A stretch of 64,000 nucleotides of DNA from Zhengella sp041738295 (GCA_041738295.1 JBGSQC010000157.1:1-64000), one strand, 5' to 3'; positions 51,240 to 61,001 are shown, counted from the stretch's first letter. Notes: a model not told the origin generated them from the letters alone. Numbers and translations: made by a program.

Positions 51240-52527
51240 GAGCAGCCCGGCCCTGCCCGAGACCGGCCTGCCCCATGCTCCGGTGATGAGCGAGCGGAAG
51301 GTGTCGCTGCTCGGCGCGCTTTTCGTGGTCATCGGGCCGATGTCGATGGCGCTCTACACCCCTGCCATGCCGGAAATCGTGAAGGCTTTTGCGACCACCG
51401 AATCGACCGTCAAGCTGACGCTTGCGCTCTATTTTGCCGGTTTTGCCTTTGCGCAGTTGCTGGCCGGCCCGCTCTCGGATGCGCTCGGCCGCAAGCCGGT
51501 GCTTGCCGGATTCATGGCCATCTATTTCGCCGGAAGCCTCTATGCACTGTCTGCGCCCTCGATCGATCATCTTCTGGCCGCGCGGTTTGCCCAGGGTGTG
51601 GGCGCTTCGGCCGGCGTTGCAGTGTCGCGCGCCATTGTGCGCGATCTCTTTGCCCATGAGCAATCAGCCCGCATCATGAACATGATCGGCATCATGCTGG
51701 CGCTCGGACCGGCTGTTGCGCCGACCATCGGCGGCTTCACCATGGTTCATGCCGGATGGCAGGCGATCTTCCTGGTGATGGCGGTGCTGGGCCTGATCGT
51801 GATGGCCGCAGCTCTCTTCGTGCTCAAGGAGACGGCTCCCAAGCCGCGGCAGAAGCTGGTGCCATCGGTGCTGTTTGCCACCTATGGCCGGCTGCTCGGC
51901 GATCTGCACTTCATGACGACGGCCCTCGTCATCGCCTGTACGACGGGCGCGCTTTATGCGCAGGCAACCTTCCTGCCGTTCATCCTGATGAGCCGCGTCG
52001 GCCTGTCGCCTGCCGAGTTCGGCCTTTCGATGATTGCCCAGTCCGGGACCTTTCTCGTTGGCGCCTTGATGGTCCGTTCACTGATGCACACCGTGAAGGC
52101 CGCAAGACTGGTCGTTCCCGGACTTGTGCTGATCGCGCTCGGCTCAATGGGGCTTCTTGCCCTTCCGCTGACCGGCCCGTCCTTCCTGCACGTGATGGGT
52201 CCTGTGGCGCTGTTTGCCGGCGGCATTGCCTTTGTCATGCCGCACATGACGGTGGCCTGCCTTGCGCCGCATGGGCGCATTGCCGGGGCAGCTTCCGCGA
52301 TGATGGGTTTCCTGCAGATGGGGCTTGGCCTCGCGGTCGGTGCCATCGGAGCTGCCATGGGTGATCCGGTCCAATCGATCAGCATCCTGATCCCGGCCAT
52401 GGGCGCGGCATCGATCCTGTTCTACGCAGTCTACCGGCTGCGCTACGCAGCGTCGGCGCAGGCCGATCCGCGTGGCGATGTCATTGCGTCCATCCCGCCG
52501 GGCCGGACACTGAGCAAGGACAGCTGA
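51226..52527 (+). CDS. MFS transporter, Bcr/CflA drug-resistance type
   Basis: A 433-residue inner-membrane antiporter with about 12 hydrophobic helices. The MFS signature between helices 2 and 3 reads GPLSDALGRKPVLAG. It resembles the Bcr/CflA subfamily, which exports antibiotics and sulfonamides. The ATG at 51226 lies within the marR frame. Substrate is unknown. Confidence 0.9.
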   Translation: MASVESSPALPETGLPHAPVMSERKVSLLGALFVVIGPMSMALYTPAMPEIVKAFATTESTVKLTLALYFAGFAFAQLLAGPLSDALGRKPVLAGFMAIYFAGSLYALSAPSIDHLLAARFAQGVGASAGVAVSRAIVRDLFAHEQSARIMNMIGIMLALGPAVAPTIGGFTMVHAGWQAIFLVMAVLGLIVMAAALFVLKETAPKPRQKLVPSVLFATYGRLLGDLHFMTTALVIACTTGALYAQATFLPFILMSRVGLSPAEFGLSMIAQSGTFLVGALMVRSLMHTVKAARLVVPGLVLIALGSMGLLALPLTGPSFLHVMGPVALFAGGIAFVMPHMTVACLAPHGRIAGAASAMMGFLQMGLGLAVGAIGAAMGDPVQSISILIPAMGAASILFYAVYRLRYAASAQADPRGDVIASIPPGRTLSKDS

Positions 52528-52536
52528 GTCCCGGCT

Positions 52537-53907
52537 CTAGTGCGGAACCAGCTGCGCCCGGCGTTCCACGATGGTGTCGCGCACCGAGCCCCAGAGAAGC
52601 GAGAAGGACTGGAAGCCTTCTTCCGTCACCTCGTCGGTGTCGAGCGCGATGACCACGGCTTCCAGGATGGTGTCCAGTTCTGCGCGCAAGCCTGCCAATT
52701 CCTCGCTTGTGGAGGCTTGGCGTGCGGCAGCGCTCAGGTCCAGAAGGCGATAATTGTAGACGTCGGCCCGGTTCTTCTGCCGGGAGTTCATCCGGCGCCG
52801 AAGCCCTACAAGCGTGGAAACCAGCATGGCGAACACGGTCAGACCGAGCGCCAGCGGCTCGGCGTTTTCCTGCAGGAATGACGGATCATCCCGGTTGAAA
52901 TAGGCCTCGGCTCCTTCATGGAGCGGCACGCTCAAGCCGCGCGCCTCGTCCGGCTTGCGGATGGCGGAGGCAAGCGAAAAGCGGATGGTCAGGTCGAGCC
53001 GGTGTTCAAACAGGATCGCTGTCAGTTCGCGGATGGCTTCAGCCGGAACATCGGTGCGGCTGACCAGGATGCGCTGGACGGCCGCCGTCTGCGTGGTACC
53101 GCCCGGCACCGGCAAGGCACCGGTGAAGGCACCGACCGGCATGGTGGCCGGTTCAAGGAACGGCCGCTTCAGGGCGATGGCGGCTGCCTGCTCCACCGGG
53201 ATGTAGCGAAGCCGGATGTTTTTCAGCTGCGCATCCTCGAACATGCGCAGCAAGGTCTGGTCGCGCAGTGAGCGGACGGTGAACAGCGCATCGTAGCGGC
53301 CTGACAGCAGTCCTGACACGGCAGCGGGAAAGGGAACGGCATGCCAGTTGGCGGTGGTCACGGGCAGGTCGTAATGGTCGCCCAGAACCCAGAACGACCG
53401 GAAAGCATCCGTGCCGAATTCCGGGATTGCAATGGTCATGCGCGCCAGATCGCCAACGGTGCGGGCGGAAGCCTCTTCGCGCACCACGATCTGGAAATAG
53501 TCGGGAAAGAGTTCCGACACCATGCGCACATCCGAGATAACCGGCGTGTCGGCGCGGATGGTGGCGAGGTCGATTTTGCCGGAATTGAGAAGCGAAATGT
53601 TTTCCGACGGGTCTCGCGTTGCCCGCACTGCCAGGCGCAGCGTCTTGGAATGGCGCTGAACCACATCTGCGGTGTGGCGCATCAGGTCGTAGCTGTCGGA
53701 GCCATAGGGACCGCTGCCGACATCCAGCACGATCACTTCAGGCTCGCGCGCCATCCAGTACCATGTGCCTGCTGCAAAGACCGCCAGCGCAACCAAAGCG
53801 GAAAGCAGGAAGGGCAGCAGCAGGCGGGTTGTGCCTGCCGACCGCCGGTTCGCCCTGAATTGATGGGCGACGGGGCGGGACGTGGGAGAAGCCTTGCGGT
53901 TTTCCAC
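52537..53907 (-). CDS. TAXI-family TRAP transporter solute-binding protein (membrane-anchored)
   Basis: A 456-residue protein of the TAXI family. An N-terminal membrane helix (about 29-50) anchors a periplasmic binding domain with VLDVGSGPYGSDSYDLMRH and the ligand region GKIDLATIRADTP, and a second helix near 350 is followed by a cytoplasmic helical tail. No TRAP membrane subunits are next to it, so it may work with a distant system or in signalling. It is 21 bp after argG. Confidence 0.85.
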   Translation of the reverse strand: MENRKASPTSRPVAHQFRANRRSAGTTRLLLPFLLSALVALAVFAAGTWYWMAREPEVIVLDVGSGPYGSDSYDLMRHTADVVQRHSKTLRLAVRATRDPSENISLLNSGKIDLATIRADTPVISDVRMVSELFPDYFQIVVREEASARTVGDLARMTIAIPEFGTDAFRSFWVLGDHYDLPVTTANWHAVPFPAAVSGLLSGRYDALFTVRSLRDQTLLRMFEDAQLKNIRLRYIPVEQAAAIALKRPFLEPATMPVGAFTGALPVPGGTTQTAAVQRILVSRTDVPAEAIRELTAILFEHRLDLTIRFSLASAIRKPDEARGLSVPLHEGAEAYFNRDDPSFLQENAEPLALGLTVFAMLVSTLVGLRRRMNSRQKNRADVYNYRLLDLSAAARQASTSEELAGLRAELDTILEAVVIALDTDEVTEEGFQSFSLLWGSVRDTIVERRAQLVPH

Positions 53908-53928
53908 GATGCCGCCCCTCGCTTTGCG

Positions 53929-55152
53929 TCAGCTCTTGCGCTTGCGCGCAGCCAGCGTGCGAAGGCGCAGCGCATTGAGCTTGATGAAGCCCGCAGCGTC
54001 CTTCTGGTCATAGGCGCCGTGATCATCCTCGAAGGTGACGAGCGCATCGCTGTAAAGCGACTTCGGCGACTTGCGCCCGGTGACCATGACATTGCCCTTG
54101 TAGAGCTTCAGGCGAACTGTGCCTTCGACATCTTCGGAGGCCTTGTCGATCATCGCCTGCAGCATTTCGCGCTCCGGCGAGAACCAGAAACCATTGTAGA
54201 TGAGTTCGGCATAGCGCGGCATGAACTCGTCCTTGAGGTGGGCCGCACCGCGATCCAGCGTGATCGATTCAATGGCGCGGTGGGCTGCCAAAAGGATCGT
54301 GCCGCCCGGCGTCTCGTACACGCCGCGCGACTTCATGCCGACGAAGCGGTTTTCCACGAGATCAATGCGGCCGATGCCGTTGTCGCGGGCGAGCGCATTG
54401 AGTTCAGTCAGAATGGTGGCCGGGCTCATCGCCTTGCCATTCAGCGCCACGGCATCGCCACGCTTGAAATCGACGGTGATCTCGGTCGCCACATCGGGCG
54501 CGTCCATCGGCGAAATGGTGCGCATGTGGACGAACTCCGGCGCTTCGACCCAGGGATCTTCCAGCACCTTGCCCTCCGACGACGAGTGCAGCAGGTTGGC
54601 ATCGACCGAGAAGGGTGCGTCGCCGTGCTTGTCCTTCGGGACCGGGATCTGGTGGGCTTCGGCAAAATTGATCAGGTCGGTGCGCGACTTGAAGGTCCAG
54701 TCACGCCAAGGCGCGATCACCTTGATGTCGGGGTTCAGCGCATAGGCGGAAAGCTCAAAGCGCACTTGGTCATTGCCCTTGCCGGTGGCCCCATGGGCGA
54801 TGGCGTCTGCGCCGACTTCCCTGGCGATTTCCACCAGACGCTTGGAGATCAGCGGACGGGCGATCGACGTGCCGAGAAGGTAATTGCCTTCGTAGACGGT
54901 ATTGGCACGGAACATCGGGAAGACGAAATCGCGCACGAATTCCTCGCGCAGATCTTCGATGTAGATGTCCTTGATGCCCATCATCTCGGCCTTGCGGCGT
55001 GCCGGCTCCAACTCTTCACCCTGACCGAGGTCGGCGGTGAAGGTCACGACTTCCGCGCCGAGTTCGGTCTGGAGCCATTTGAGGATGATCGAGGTGTCCA
55101 ATCCGCCCGAATAGGCCAGGACAACTTTCTTGACGTCTTTCCACTTTTCCAT
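53929..55152 (-). CDS. argG: Argininosuccinate synthase
   Basis: Condenses citrulline and aspartate with ATP in arginine synthesis. The 407-residue protein has VVLAYSGGLDTSIIL (PP-loop), the citrulline-binding GKGNDQVRFEL, and SSEGKVLEDPW. The ATG at 55152 was chosen because homology starts there. The 258-bp upstream region has a GGTTAACC palindrome near 55254 and no gene on this strand. Confidence 0.96.
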   Translation of the reverse strand: MEKWKDVKKVVLAYSGGLDTSIILKWLQTELGAEVVTFTADLGQGEELEPARRKAEMMGIKDIYIEDLREEFVRDFVFPMFRANTVYEGNYLLGTSIARPLISKRLVEIAREVGADAIAHGATGKGNDQVRFELSAYALNPDIKVIAPWRDWTFKSRTDLINFAEAHQIPVPKDKHGDAPFSVDANLLHSSSEGKVLEDPWVEAPEFVHMRTISPMDAPDVATEITVDFKRGDAVALNGKAMSPATILTELNALARDNGIGRIDLVENRFVGMKSRGVYETPGGTILLAAHRAIESITLDRGAAHLKDEFMPRYAELIYNGFWFSPEREMLQAMIDKASEDVEGTVRLKLYKGNVMVTGRKSPKSLYSDALVTFEDDHGAYDQKDAAGFIKLNALRLRTLAARKRKS

Positions 55153-55410
55153 GTGCAACAACTTCTTTTCCGTGCATGCGCCTTGCGGCATCCACCGGCC
55201 TTTTAGCGGAGAAAAAGCGCAAGCGTAAGGGCTTTGGGCAAGGGTTTACTTTTGGTTAACCCTGTTGGGGGAGGCTGAGCGTCAAGAGCCATCAACGGAT
55301 CGGACTGCGCACGGCGATTCGTGATCCCGCTGCCTGATTTCGGGCAAGATGCTGCTCCAGACAGACGAGGTGCCGGGGGCGGCGCCACCATAGCGGTGAC
55401 GGAGACCAAG

Positions 55411-55638
55411 ATGAGCGACTATCCTGACAATCTCAGATTTGACACCGAGAAGGGCATTGCCGAGGCGCTGCTGTTCCTGATGAGCCGCGGCGTCGGCGAG
55501 GACAATCTGGTGGAGACGCTGGTGCAGTGCGGGCCGGTCGATCTCGACGTGCTGGCCAAGGTGATGCGCGCCTTTTCGACAGAGAACGACGGGCTGGATG
55601 GCAACGAAGCCCAAGAAGGTCATGCCAACGCGGCCTGA
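55411..55638 (+). CDS. Hypothetical protein, 75 residues
   Basis: ATG at 55411 follows GGAGACC. The protein is acidic (MSDYPDNLRFDTEKGIAEAL) with helical potential and no signal peptide. No domain is recognised. It is divergent from argG and precedes lysE by 72 bp. Confidence 0.6.
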   Translation: MSDYPDNLRFDTEKGIAEALLFLMSRGVGEDNLVETLVQCGPVDLDVLAKVMRAFSTENDGLDGNEAQEGHANAA

Positions 55639-55710
55639 CTCATTGCGAACTTGATTGCGGCATGAATTCCGCTATCCGTGATGTCCTCTTTCCTGCTGGT
55701 GCGGTGACAC

Positions 55711-56352
55711 ATGGATCTCCTCCCGGAAACCCCGGTTCTCATATCCTTTGCGATTGCCTGCGTGGTGCTGGCCATCACGCCCGGGCCGGACATGTCGCTG
55801 TTCCTGTCACGGGCCATTTCGCAAGGACGTGCGGCCGGTTTGGCAGCGATGGCTGGTTCGCTGACCGGAGTTGTCGTCCATACCGCGATGGTGGCTGTCG
55901 GCCTGTCAGCTCTGATCGTGGCGGCTCCGGCTGCGTTCAACCTCCTCAAGATTGTTGGTGCAGGCTATCTGGCATGGCTTGCCTATGATGCCATCCGCAA
56001 CGGCTCGTCGCTCAACCTGAAGCCCGGCAAGGGCAAGGCGCAATCGCTGAAGGCCAATTACCTGACCGGGATTGGCATCAACCTGCTCAATCCGAAGATC
56101 ATCCTGTTCTTCATGACCTTCCTGCCGCAATTCGTTTCGGCGACCGACCCGCACGCAACAGCGAAGTTCTTTATCCTCGGGCTGATGTTCAACGTGATCT
56201 CGCTGCCCATCGTCATCCCGATGATCCTTGCAGCCCATTCGATGGCCGAGACGCTGAAGCGCAATCCGCGCGTCACGCGCACCATTGACTGGATCTTTGC
56301 CGGCGTGTTCTCCGCCTTCGCGGTCAGGATCCTGATGATTCAGGGCCGTTGA
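55711..56352 (+). CDS. LysE/RhtB family amino-acid exporter
   Basis: A 213-residue inner-membrane exporter with about six hydrophobic helices. The family core AITPGPDMSLFLSRAISQGRAAGLAAMAG is near residues 17-45, and GIGINLLNPKIILFFMTFLPQFV follows. Substrate (an amino acid or homoserine lactone) is not clear. The end overlaps the convergent hypothetical gene by 29 bp. Confidence 0.92.
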   Translation: MDLLPETPVLISFAIACVVLAITPGPDMSLFLSRAISQGRAAGLAAMAGSLTGVVVHTAMVAVGLSALIVAAPAAFNLLKIVGAGYLAWLAYDAIRNGSSLNLKPGKGKAQSLKANYLTGIGINLLNPKIILFFMTFLPQFVSATDPHATAKFFILGLMFNVISLPIVIPMILAAHSMAETLKRNPRVTRTIDWIFAGVFSAFAVRILMIQGR

Positions 56353-56788
56353 CGATCCGCGCGAAGGTTTTTCCGGCGTTGCGCCCGGCCAGCAGCCAGT
56401 AGACGAAGCCCGCGACCGCACCTGCTGCCACCGACACGATCACCGGGCGGTCGAGGGCAGTGATAGCGGCACCATCGCGCAGCCAGATGGCTGCCAGCCC
56501 GAGCAGTGCCCCTGCCGCCAGATGAACCACGAAGCCGCGCAGGGAAAAATACTCGCTGGCAAACATGGCACCCAGGAAAGGCATGAAGGCCAGCGATCCG
56601 GCAGTCGCCGTCACCACGCCGGCCAGCGGAAGGATGGTCAGCCAATCTTCCGGCGGCGAGGCTGGCGCGCGTGGTTCCAGCGCGCCTGCCAAAGCCAGCG
56701 TGAAGAACAGCCCACCGGCAATCAGGGCGGCCAGATAGGCAATGAAGATGATGGTCAGCCGGCCGAGCAGGGCGAAGATGTTGGACAT
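56324..56788 (-). CDS. Hypothetical membrane protein
   Basis: A 154-residue protein with four hydrophobic helices (about 8-33, 51-72, 81-100, 118-134). No known family. It overlaps lysE convergently at its 3' end and lies before rlmN on the same strand, 26 bp away. Confidence 0.65.
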   Translation of the reverse strand: MSNIFALLGRLTIIFIAYLAALIAGGLFFTLALAGALEPRAPASPPEDWLTILPLAGVVTATAGSLAFMPFLGAMFASEYFSLRGFVVHLAAGALLGLAAIWLRDGAAITALDRPVIVSVAAGAVAGFVYWLLAGRNAGKTFARIVNGPESSGS

Positions 56789-56814
56789 GGCGGGTTCGTC
56801 AGGCGGTGGTACGC

Positions 56815-58044
56815 CTACTCCCCGTGCCCGGCGATCATCATGGCTTCGAGCGCCAGACGGTCGGTTTTCTTCATGCGTTCGCTTTCACTCTTCAGCTGGC
56901 CGCAAGCCGCCAGGATGTCGCGCCCGCGTGGGGTGCGGATCGGCGAGGCATAGCCATTGGCATTGATGAAGTCGGCAAACTTCTCGATCTGCTCCCAGTC
57001 CGAGCATTCATAATCGGTGCCGGGCCAGGGATTGAAGGGGATGAGGTTGATCTTGGCCGGAATGCCCTTGAGCAATTGCACCAGCCGCTTGGCATCCTCG
57101 AAGCCGTCGTTGACGCCTTTCAGCATGACATACTCAAAGGTGATGCGGCGAGCGTTCGACAGGCCCGGATAGTCGCGGCAGGCCTGCAGCAGCTCCTTGA
57201 GCGGATATTTGCGGTTGACCGGCACCAGCACGTCGCGCAACTCGTCGGTGGTGGCATGCAGGGAAATCGCCAGCATCACGCCGATCTCATCGCCGGTGCG
57301 GTAGATTTCCGGCACGACACCGGAGGTCGAGAGCGTGATGCGGCGCTTGGACAGCGACAGGCCGTCGCCGTCGGAGGCGATCAGCAAGGCCTTCTTCACT
57401 TCCTCGAAATTGTAGAGCGGCTCGCCCATGCCCATCATCACGACATTGGTGATCTTGCGGTCGGACGAAGGCAGGATGGCGCCGGCAGGCACATCGGCAC
57501 CGGGGAAATCGCCAAGGCGGTCGCGGGCGATCAGCAATTGGGCAAGGATCTCGCCGGAGGTGAGGTTGCGCACCAGCTTCTGCGTTCCGGTATGGCAAAA
57601 GGAGCAGTTGAGAGTGCAGCCGACCTGGCTCGATATGCACAGCGTGCCGCGGCCTTCCTCGGGAATGTAGACTGTCTCCACCTCGACCGGCTTTCCGGCA
57701 CCGCGCGAGGGGAAACGGAACAGCCATTTGCGGGTGCCGTCGGCCGAAATCTGCTCTTCGACAATCTCGGGCCGCGCAATGTCGAAATGCTCCGCCAGCG
57801 AGGCGCGCAGATCCTTTGAGATGTTGAACATCAGCGAAAAATCCGAGACGCCGCGCACATAGAGCCAATGCCAGAGCTGGCTGACGCGCATCTTCACCTG
57901 GCGTGCCGGAATGCCTGCAGCTTCTAGGGCTGCCGCCATCTCGTCGCGGGTCAGGCCGACAAGTTCTGTCTTTGCCGGTGCGCGGGCACCGGGCGAAAGC
58001 GCATCGCGGGCGGCATTGGTCGTCAGGTCAAGCGTCAGGGCCAT
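56815..58044 (-). CDS. rlmN: Dual-specificity rRNA/tRNA methyltransferase RlmN
   Basis: Radical-SAM enzyme that methylates A2503 of 23S rRNA and A37 of some tRNAs. The 409-residue protein has CTLNCSFCHTG (Cx3Cx2C cluster ligands), GMGEPLYNFEEV, the AdoMet-binding motif, and a late CGQ motif carrying the conserved Cys. Length is typical. The ATG is at 58044. An IalB-like gene lies upstream on the same strand with a terminator between. Confidence 0.96.
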   Translation of the reverse strand: MALTLDLTTNAARDALSPGARAPAKTELVGLTRDEMAAALEAAGIPARQVKMRVSQLWHWLYVRGVSDFSLMFNISKDLRASLAEHFDIARPEIVEEQISADGTRKWLFRFPSRGAGKPVEVETVYIPEEGRGTLCISSQVGCTLNCSFCHTGTQKLVRNLTSGEILAQLLIARDRLGDFPGADVPAGAILPSSDRKITNVVMMGMGEPLYNFEEVKKALLIASDGDGLSLSKRRITLSTSGVVPEIYRTGDEIGVMLAISLHATTDELRDVLVPVNRKYPLKELLQACRDYPGLSNARRITFEYVMLKGVNDGFEDAKRLVQLLKGIPAKINLIPFNPWPGTDYECSDWEQIEKFADFINANGYASPIRTPRGRDILAACGQLKSESERMKKTDRLALEAMMIAGHGE

Positions 58045-58183
58045 GGATGTTCCGGGTTGTTCAGCGGCGCTGCCGGGCCTTGCCTCGTGCTTGCGCTAGA
58101 TCTCTCGTCTGGGCGGCTCATAGCACAGGCCCGGCCATGTTGCCAGATTTGTCATGGCCAAGACCGGCAGCCCTACGCAGCAA

Positions 58184-58212
58184 TGGAAAAGGCCGGGCTC
58201 ATGCCCCGGCCT
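58184..58212 (-). terminator. Terminator of the IalB-like gene
   Basis: On the minus strand AGGCCGGG-gcatgag-CCCGGCCT forms an eight-base stem followed by TTTTCC. Confidence 0.8.
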
Positions 58213-58239
58213 CATGCCAATCTTCAAAGGGTCAAGACC

Positions 58240-58761
58240 TTACTTGCAAACCGCAATCGACTTCAGCGCGGCCGAGATGCCGGACAGCGAGAAGGAATAG
58301 GATGTCGGATTACCCCGGCCCGAGGTGGCGGCGACCTGCATGCTGGAACCGCCACGCATGGCATTCAGCAATTGCGGCTCCTCGGCGGCATTTTCCAGCC
58401 AGCCGAACTTGCCGCGCACGAACATGGAGAAGGCCTTGTCCCCGATGGTGACCTTCACCTTGGAGTTTTCCTGCATGGTGTAGGAGGTGATGAACTGCGG
58501 CTCGAAGCTGACGTTCTGGCCGGGCTTCATCGAGACGAAGAAATAGATGTTGCCGTGATCCAGCGTGGAAGGCTCCATCTTCTCGGGAACCGAGGCGACG
58601 TAGCAGACCTTTCCCTGCTGGGTGTCATAGGCGTAGGTGCCCCAGGCCGAGTGCTGGCTGAGCTTCACCGGGCTCTGGGCCAAAGCCGGTCCGGCCAGGA
58701 AGCCAGCCAGTACGATGCCTGCCAGAAATGTCTTCAATCCACGCATTGTTTTGCCAATCAT
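58240..58761 (-). CDS. Invasion-associated locus B (IalB) family protein
   Basis: A 173-residue periplasmic protein: signal peptide LKTFLAGIVLAGFLAGPALA, mature part beginning QSPVKLSQHSAWGTYAYD, and the IalB core GKVCYVASVP, IYFFVSMKPGQN and a C-terminal SAALKSIAVCK with a paired Cys. The ATG at 58761 follows GGAACGA; a second ATG at 58746 also fits. Named for Bartonella, where it supports erythrocyte invasion, but it is common in free-living relatives. Confidence 0.9.
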   Translation of the reverse strand: MIGKTMRGLKTFLAGIVLAGFLAGPALAQSPVKLSQHSAWGTYAYDTQQGKVCYVASVPEKMEPSTLDHGNIYFFVSMKPGQNVSFEPQFITSYTMQENSKVKVTIGDKAFSMFVRGKFGWLENAAEEPQLLNAMRGGSSMQVAATSGRGNPTSYSFSLSGISAALKSIAVCK

Positions 58762-59009
58762 TCGTTCCGGTGTGATGCGTATGCAACAAGGTCGCGGCGT
58801 TTCGCTACAATTTGAAGCATTCGAGGTTACCAAACCGTAAAACGTCCCTTGCCTCCAGGTCAAATGCCGCACGATAGAGACAAGCGAAATTGACCGGATG
58901 AGCGGAAAAACACCACGAAAAAGGCGAGAGTTTGACTGTGTAACAGTTCGTGATCGCTGACAGCCGCCTATCCCGTGAATGACCGCAAGGAGTGATGGGC
59001 AAGGATTGC

Positions 59010-59399
59010 CTATTTGCCCTCGGACTGCTGACCTTCGTCTTCCAGCGCGCGCTTTGCCGCAGCCCGATGGGCGGGCGTGATTGATGCGCGAACTGTGGCG
59101 ATGGTCGCTGCGAGGACGGCCATGTCGTCGGAAAAGCCGACCAGCGCCAGCAGGTCAGGCACCAGATCGAACGGCATAACGAAATAGGCCAGTGCGCCAA
59201 GCAGGGTTGCTCGGACGCGAAACGGCGTCCGAGGGTCAAGCGCGGCAAAATAGGCCGCCGCAATCTCGTCCATGTAGGGAATCTGCCGGGCAGAGCGGCG
59301 CACGGTTCTCCAGAAGTTGGCGCGAACCTGCTGTTCTTGCGAATCCGCCTTCTCGGCAGTTTGCGGCTCAAGGATTTCGGCTATGGCTTCCTTGTTCAT
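59010..59399 (-). CDS. YkvA family (DUF1232) membrane-associated protein
   Basis: A 129-residue protein. The DUF1232 core FVMPFDLVPDLLALVGFSDDMAVLAA is at about 73-98 and contains one amphipathic or membrane helix. The N-terminus is charged. Function unknown. Neighbours are the pterin dehydratase gene upstream and, downstream, 248 bp without a gene before ialB. Confidence 0.88.
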   Translation of the reverse strand: MNKEAIAEILEPQTAEKADSQEQQVRANFWRTVRRSARQIPYMDEIAAAYFAALDPRTPFRVRATLLGALAYFVMPFDLVPDLLALVGFSDDMAVLAATIATVRASITPAHRAAAKRALEDEGQQSEGK

Positions 59400-59472
59400 G
59401 CGATCCTCCGGACCATTGGCACAAACAGGATATGGGGTGGCGGCCTGCCATGCTCAAGACCACAAGGCCGGT

Positions 59473-59796
59473 TCAGGAATTCATGGGTGCAGCAATGCGG
59501 TATCGGCCGGCGATTTCGTCCATCCGGCCGGCCAGAGCGAAATCCAGCCGGGTCAGGCCGCCGGCGGAATGGGTGGACAGGGTAACATCCACAGTACGCC
59601 AGACATTGAACCACTCGGGATGGTGGTCCAGTTTCTCGGCGGCAAGCGCAACCTGCGTCATGAAGGAGAAAGCTTCGGCAAAATCGGCAAAAAGAAAGGT
59701 CCTGTGGATGGCGTTGCCGTCATTGATGACTTCCCAATTCTCAAACCTGCCGAGCGAAGTTTCGATTTCCGAAGTTGTCAGGCGGGGATTGGTCAA
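59473..59796 (-). CDS. phhB: 4a-hydroxytetrahydrobiopterin dehydratase
   Basis: Pterin-4a-carbinolamine dehydratase that recycles the pterin cofactor of aromatic amino-acid hydroxylases. The 107-residue protein has the EKLDHHPEWFNVW motif with catalytic His pair and the DVTLSTHSAGGLTRLD strand. No hydroxylase gene is near, so it could serve another pterin. It is divergent from the phosphatase gene. Confidence 0.93.
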   Translation of the reverse strand: MTNPRLTTSEIETSLGRFENWEVINDGNAIHRTFLFADFAEAFSFMTQVALAAEKLDHHPEWFNVWRTVDVTLSTHSAGGLTRLDFALAGRMDEIAGRYRIAAPMNS

Positions 59797-59905
59797 CGGG
59801 GCGGCTCCTTATTTGTAAATGAAACAGCTAGCGTAGAAGGATGGCCAGACAAGGACATGGCCCTGCCGGAAGGATCAAAGTTTGGTGAGCGAAGGAGAAG
59901 CTGGT

Positions 59906-60370
59906 GTGACCGCCGTCCTTTTTGTTTGTCTTGGCAATATTTGCCGCTCTCCGTTGGCTGAGGGAGTGTTCCGCGCGACAGTGGCGAGGCGCGGGCTTTC
60001 CCGGTCCTTTCACATCGATTCTGCCGGAACGGGATCCTGGCATGCCGGCTCGCCACCCGATCCGCGTTCTGTGGCAGTGGCTGCCGCAAACGGTATCGAC
60101 ATATCGGCGCAGCGGGCACGCCAGGTTAACCTTGCGGATTTTTCCAGGTTTGACCTGATCCTTGCGATGGATCGCCCGGTTCTGGCCCGACTGAAAAGCA
60201 TTGCTCCGCCGGATGCCAGGGCGGGTGTCCATCTGTTCATGGATCATGCCTGCGGCGAAAAATCGGATGTCCCCGATCCTTATTATGGGGGAGAGGGCGG
60301 GTTCGAGGATGTTTACCGGATGATCCGCGATGCGTCGGCGTCCTTGCTGGCGCGGCTCGCCGCATCGTGA
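59906..60370 (+). CDS. Low-molecular-weight protein tyrosine phosphatase
   Basis: A 154-residue phosphatase: the P-loop VCLGNICRSPLAEG near the start (Cys and Arg of CX5R), and DPYYGGEGGFEDVY with the general-acid Asp. GTG at 59906 was chosen because AAGGAG precedes it by eight bases; upstream GTG and TTG codons are also open. Such enzymes regulate exopolysaccharide or arsenate pathways, but there is no such context here. It overlaps thpR by 58 bp. Confidence 0.92.
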   Translation: MTAVLFVCLGNICRSPLAEGVFRATVARRGLSRSFHIDSAGTGSWHAGSPPDPRSVAVAAANGIDISAQRARQVNLADFSRFDLILAMDRPVLARLKSIAPPDARAGVHLFMDHACGEKSDVPDPYYGGEGGFEDVYRMIRDASASLLARLAAS

Positions 60371-60915
60371 GACTGGCGCCGGACTTCCAGCGGCCAGGCT
60401 TCCTCCACCACATAGGGTCCGCCGCCGGTTGAATCGCGCGAGGACATCAGCACGAACCGACCGATACGGAAGGGCAACGTGGAAAAATTGCCCCGCGCCG
60501 AGAGATAATGCGCGACATCCTCAGGTCGGCTGTTGCGCAGTCGCGCCAAAGTGACATGAGGCTGGAAGCGGCGCGCATCCGCAGGCAAGCCGAGGCGCTG
60601 GCAGCGGCGCTCGATCTCGCCCTGCAAGGCAGTGAGATCCGCTGATGGCTGGACCAGGGCGTGAATGGAATGCGGCTTCTTCGATCCGAAGGCACCCACT
60701 CCCGCCAGCCTGAGCTGGAAGGACGGCCGGTTGATCCGGTCCAGCTCGGTGACGATGGCGTCGGCGACATGATGCTCGACATCGCCGAAGAACCGCAGCG
60801 TGATGTGGTAGTTCTCGACATCGATCCAGCGGGCACCGTGAAGGCCACCACGCAAAAGGGACAGCGACATGGCTGCTTCCCGCGGGATCTCGAGGGCGGT
60901 GAACAATCGCGGCAT
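60313..60915 (-). CDS. thpR: RNA 2',3'-cyclic phosphodiesterase
   Basis: A 200-residue 2H phosphoesterase. Both HxTx motifs are clear: YHITLRF at about 37-43 and PHVTLARL at about 119-126. It hydrolyses 2',3'-cyclic phosphates of RNA ends in vitro; the cellular role is uncertain. The ATG is at 60915. The C-terminus overlaps the convergent phosphatase by 58 bp. Confidence 0.92.
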   Translation of the reverse strand: MPRLFTALEIPREAAMSLSLLRGGLHGARWIDVENYHITLRFFGDVEHHVADAIVTELDRINRPSFQLRLAGVGAFGSKKPHSIHALVQPSADLTALQGEIERRCQRLGLPADARRFQPHVTLARLRNSRPEDVAHYLSARGNFSTLPFRIGRFVLMSSRDSTGGGPYVVEEAWPLEVRRQSHDAASRASKDADASRIIR

Positions 60916-61001
60916 GGCGCGCTCCCCGAATCGGTCAAGTCATGTCAGCGAACCATCCAAGCAGCGATGGGGCAAGCGGTTTCTGTTGGTCCGCCAGAAT
61001 T

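Noticed and set aside
53341..55206. A 621-codon plus-strand open frame
   Set aside because: It is antisense to argG and the TAXI binding protein; no motif, and both real genes are certain.
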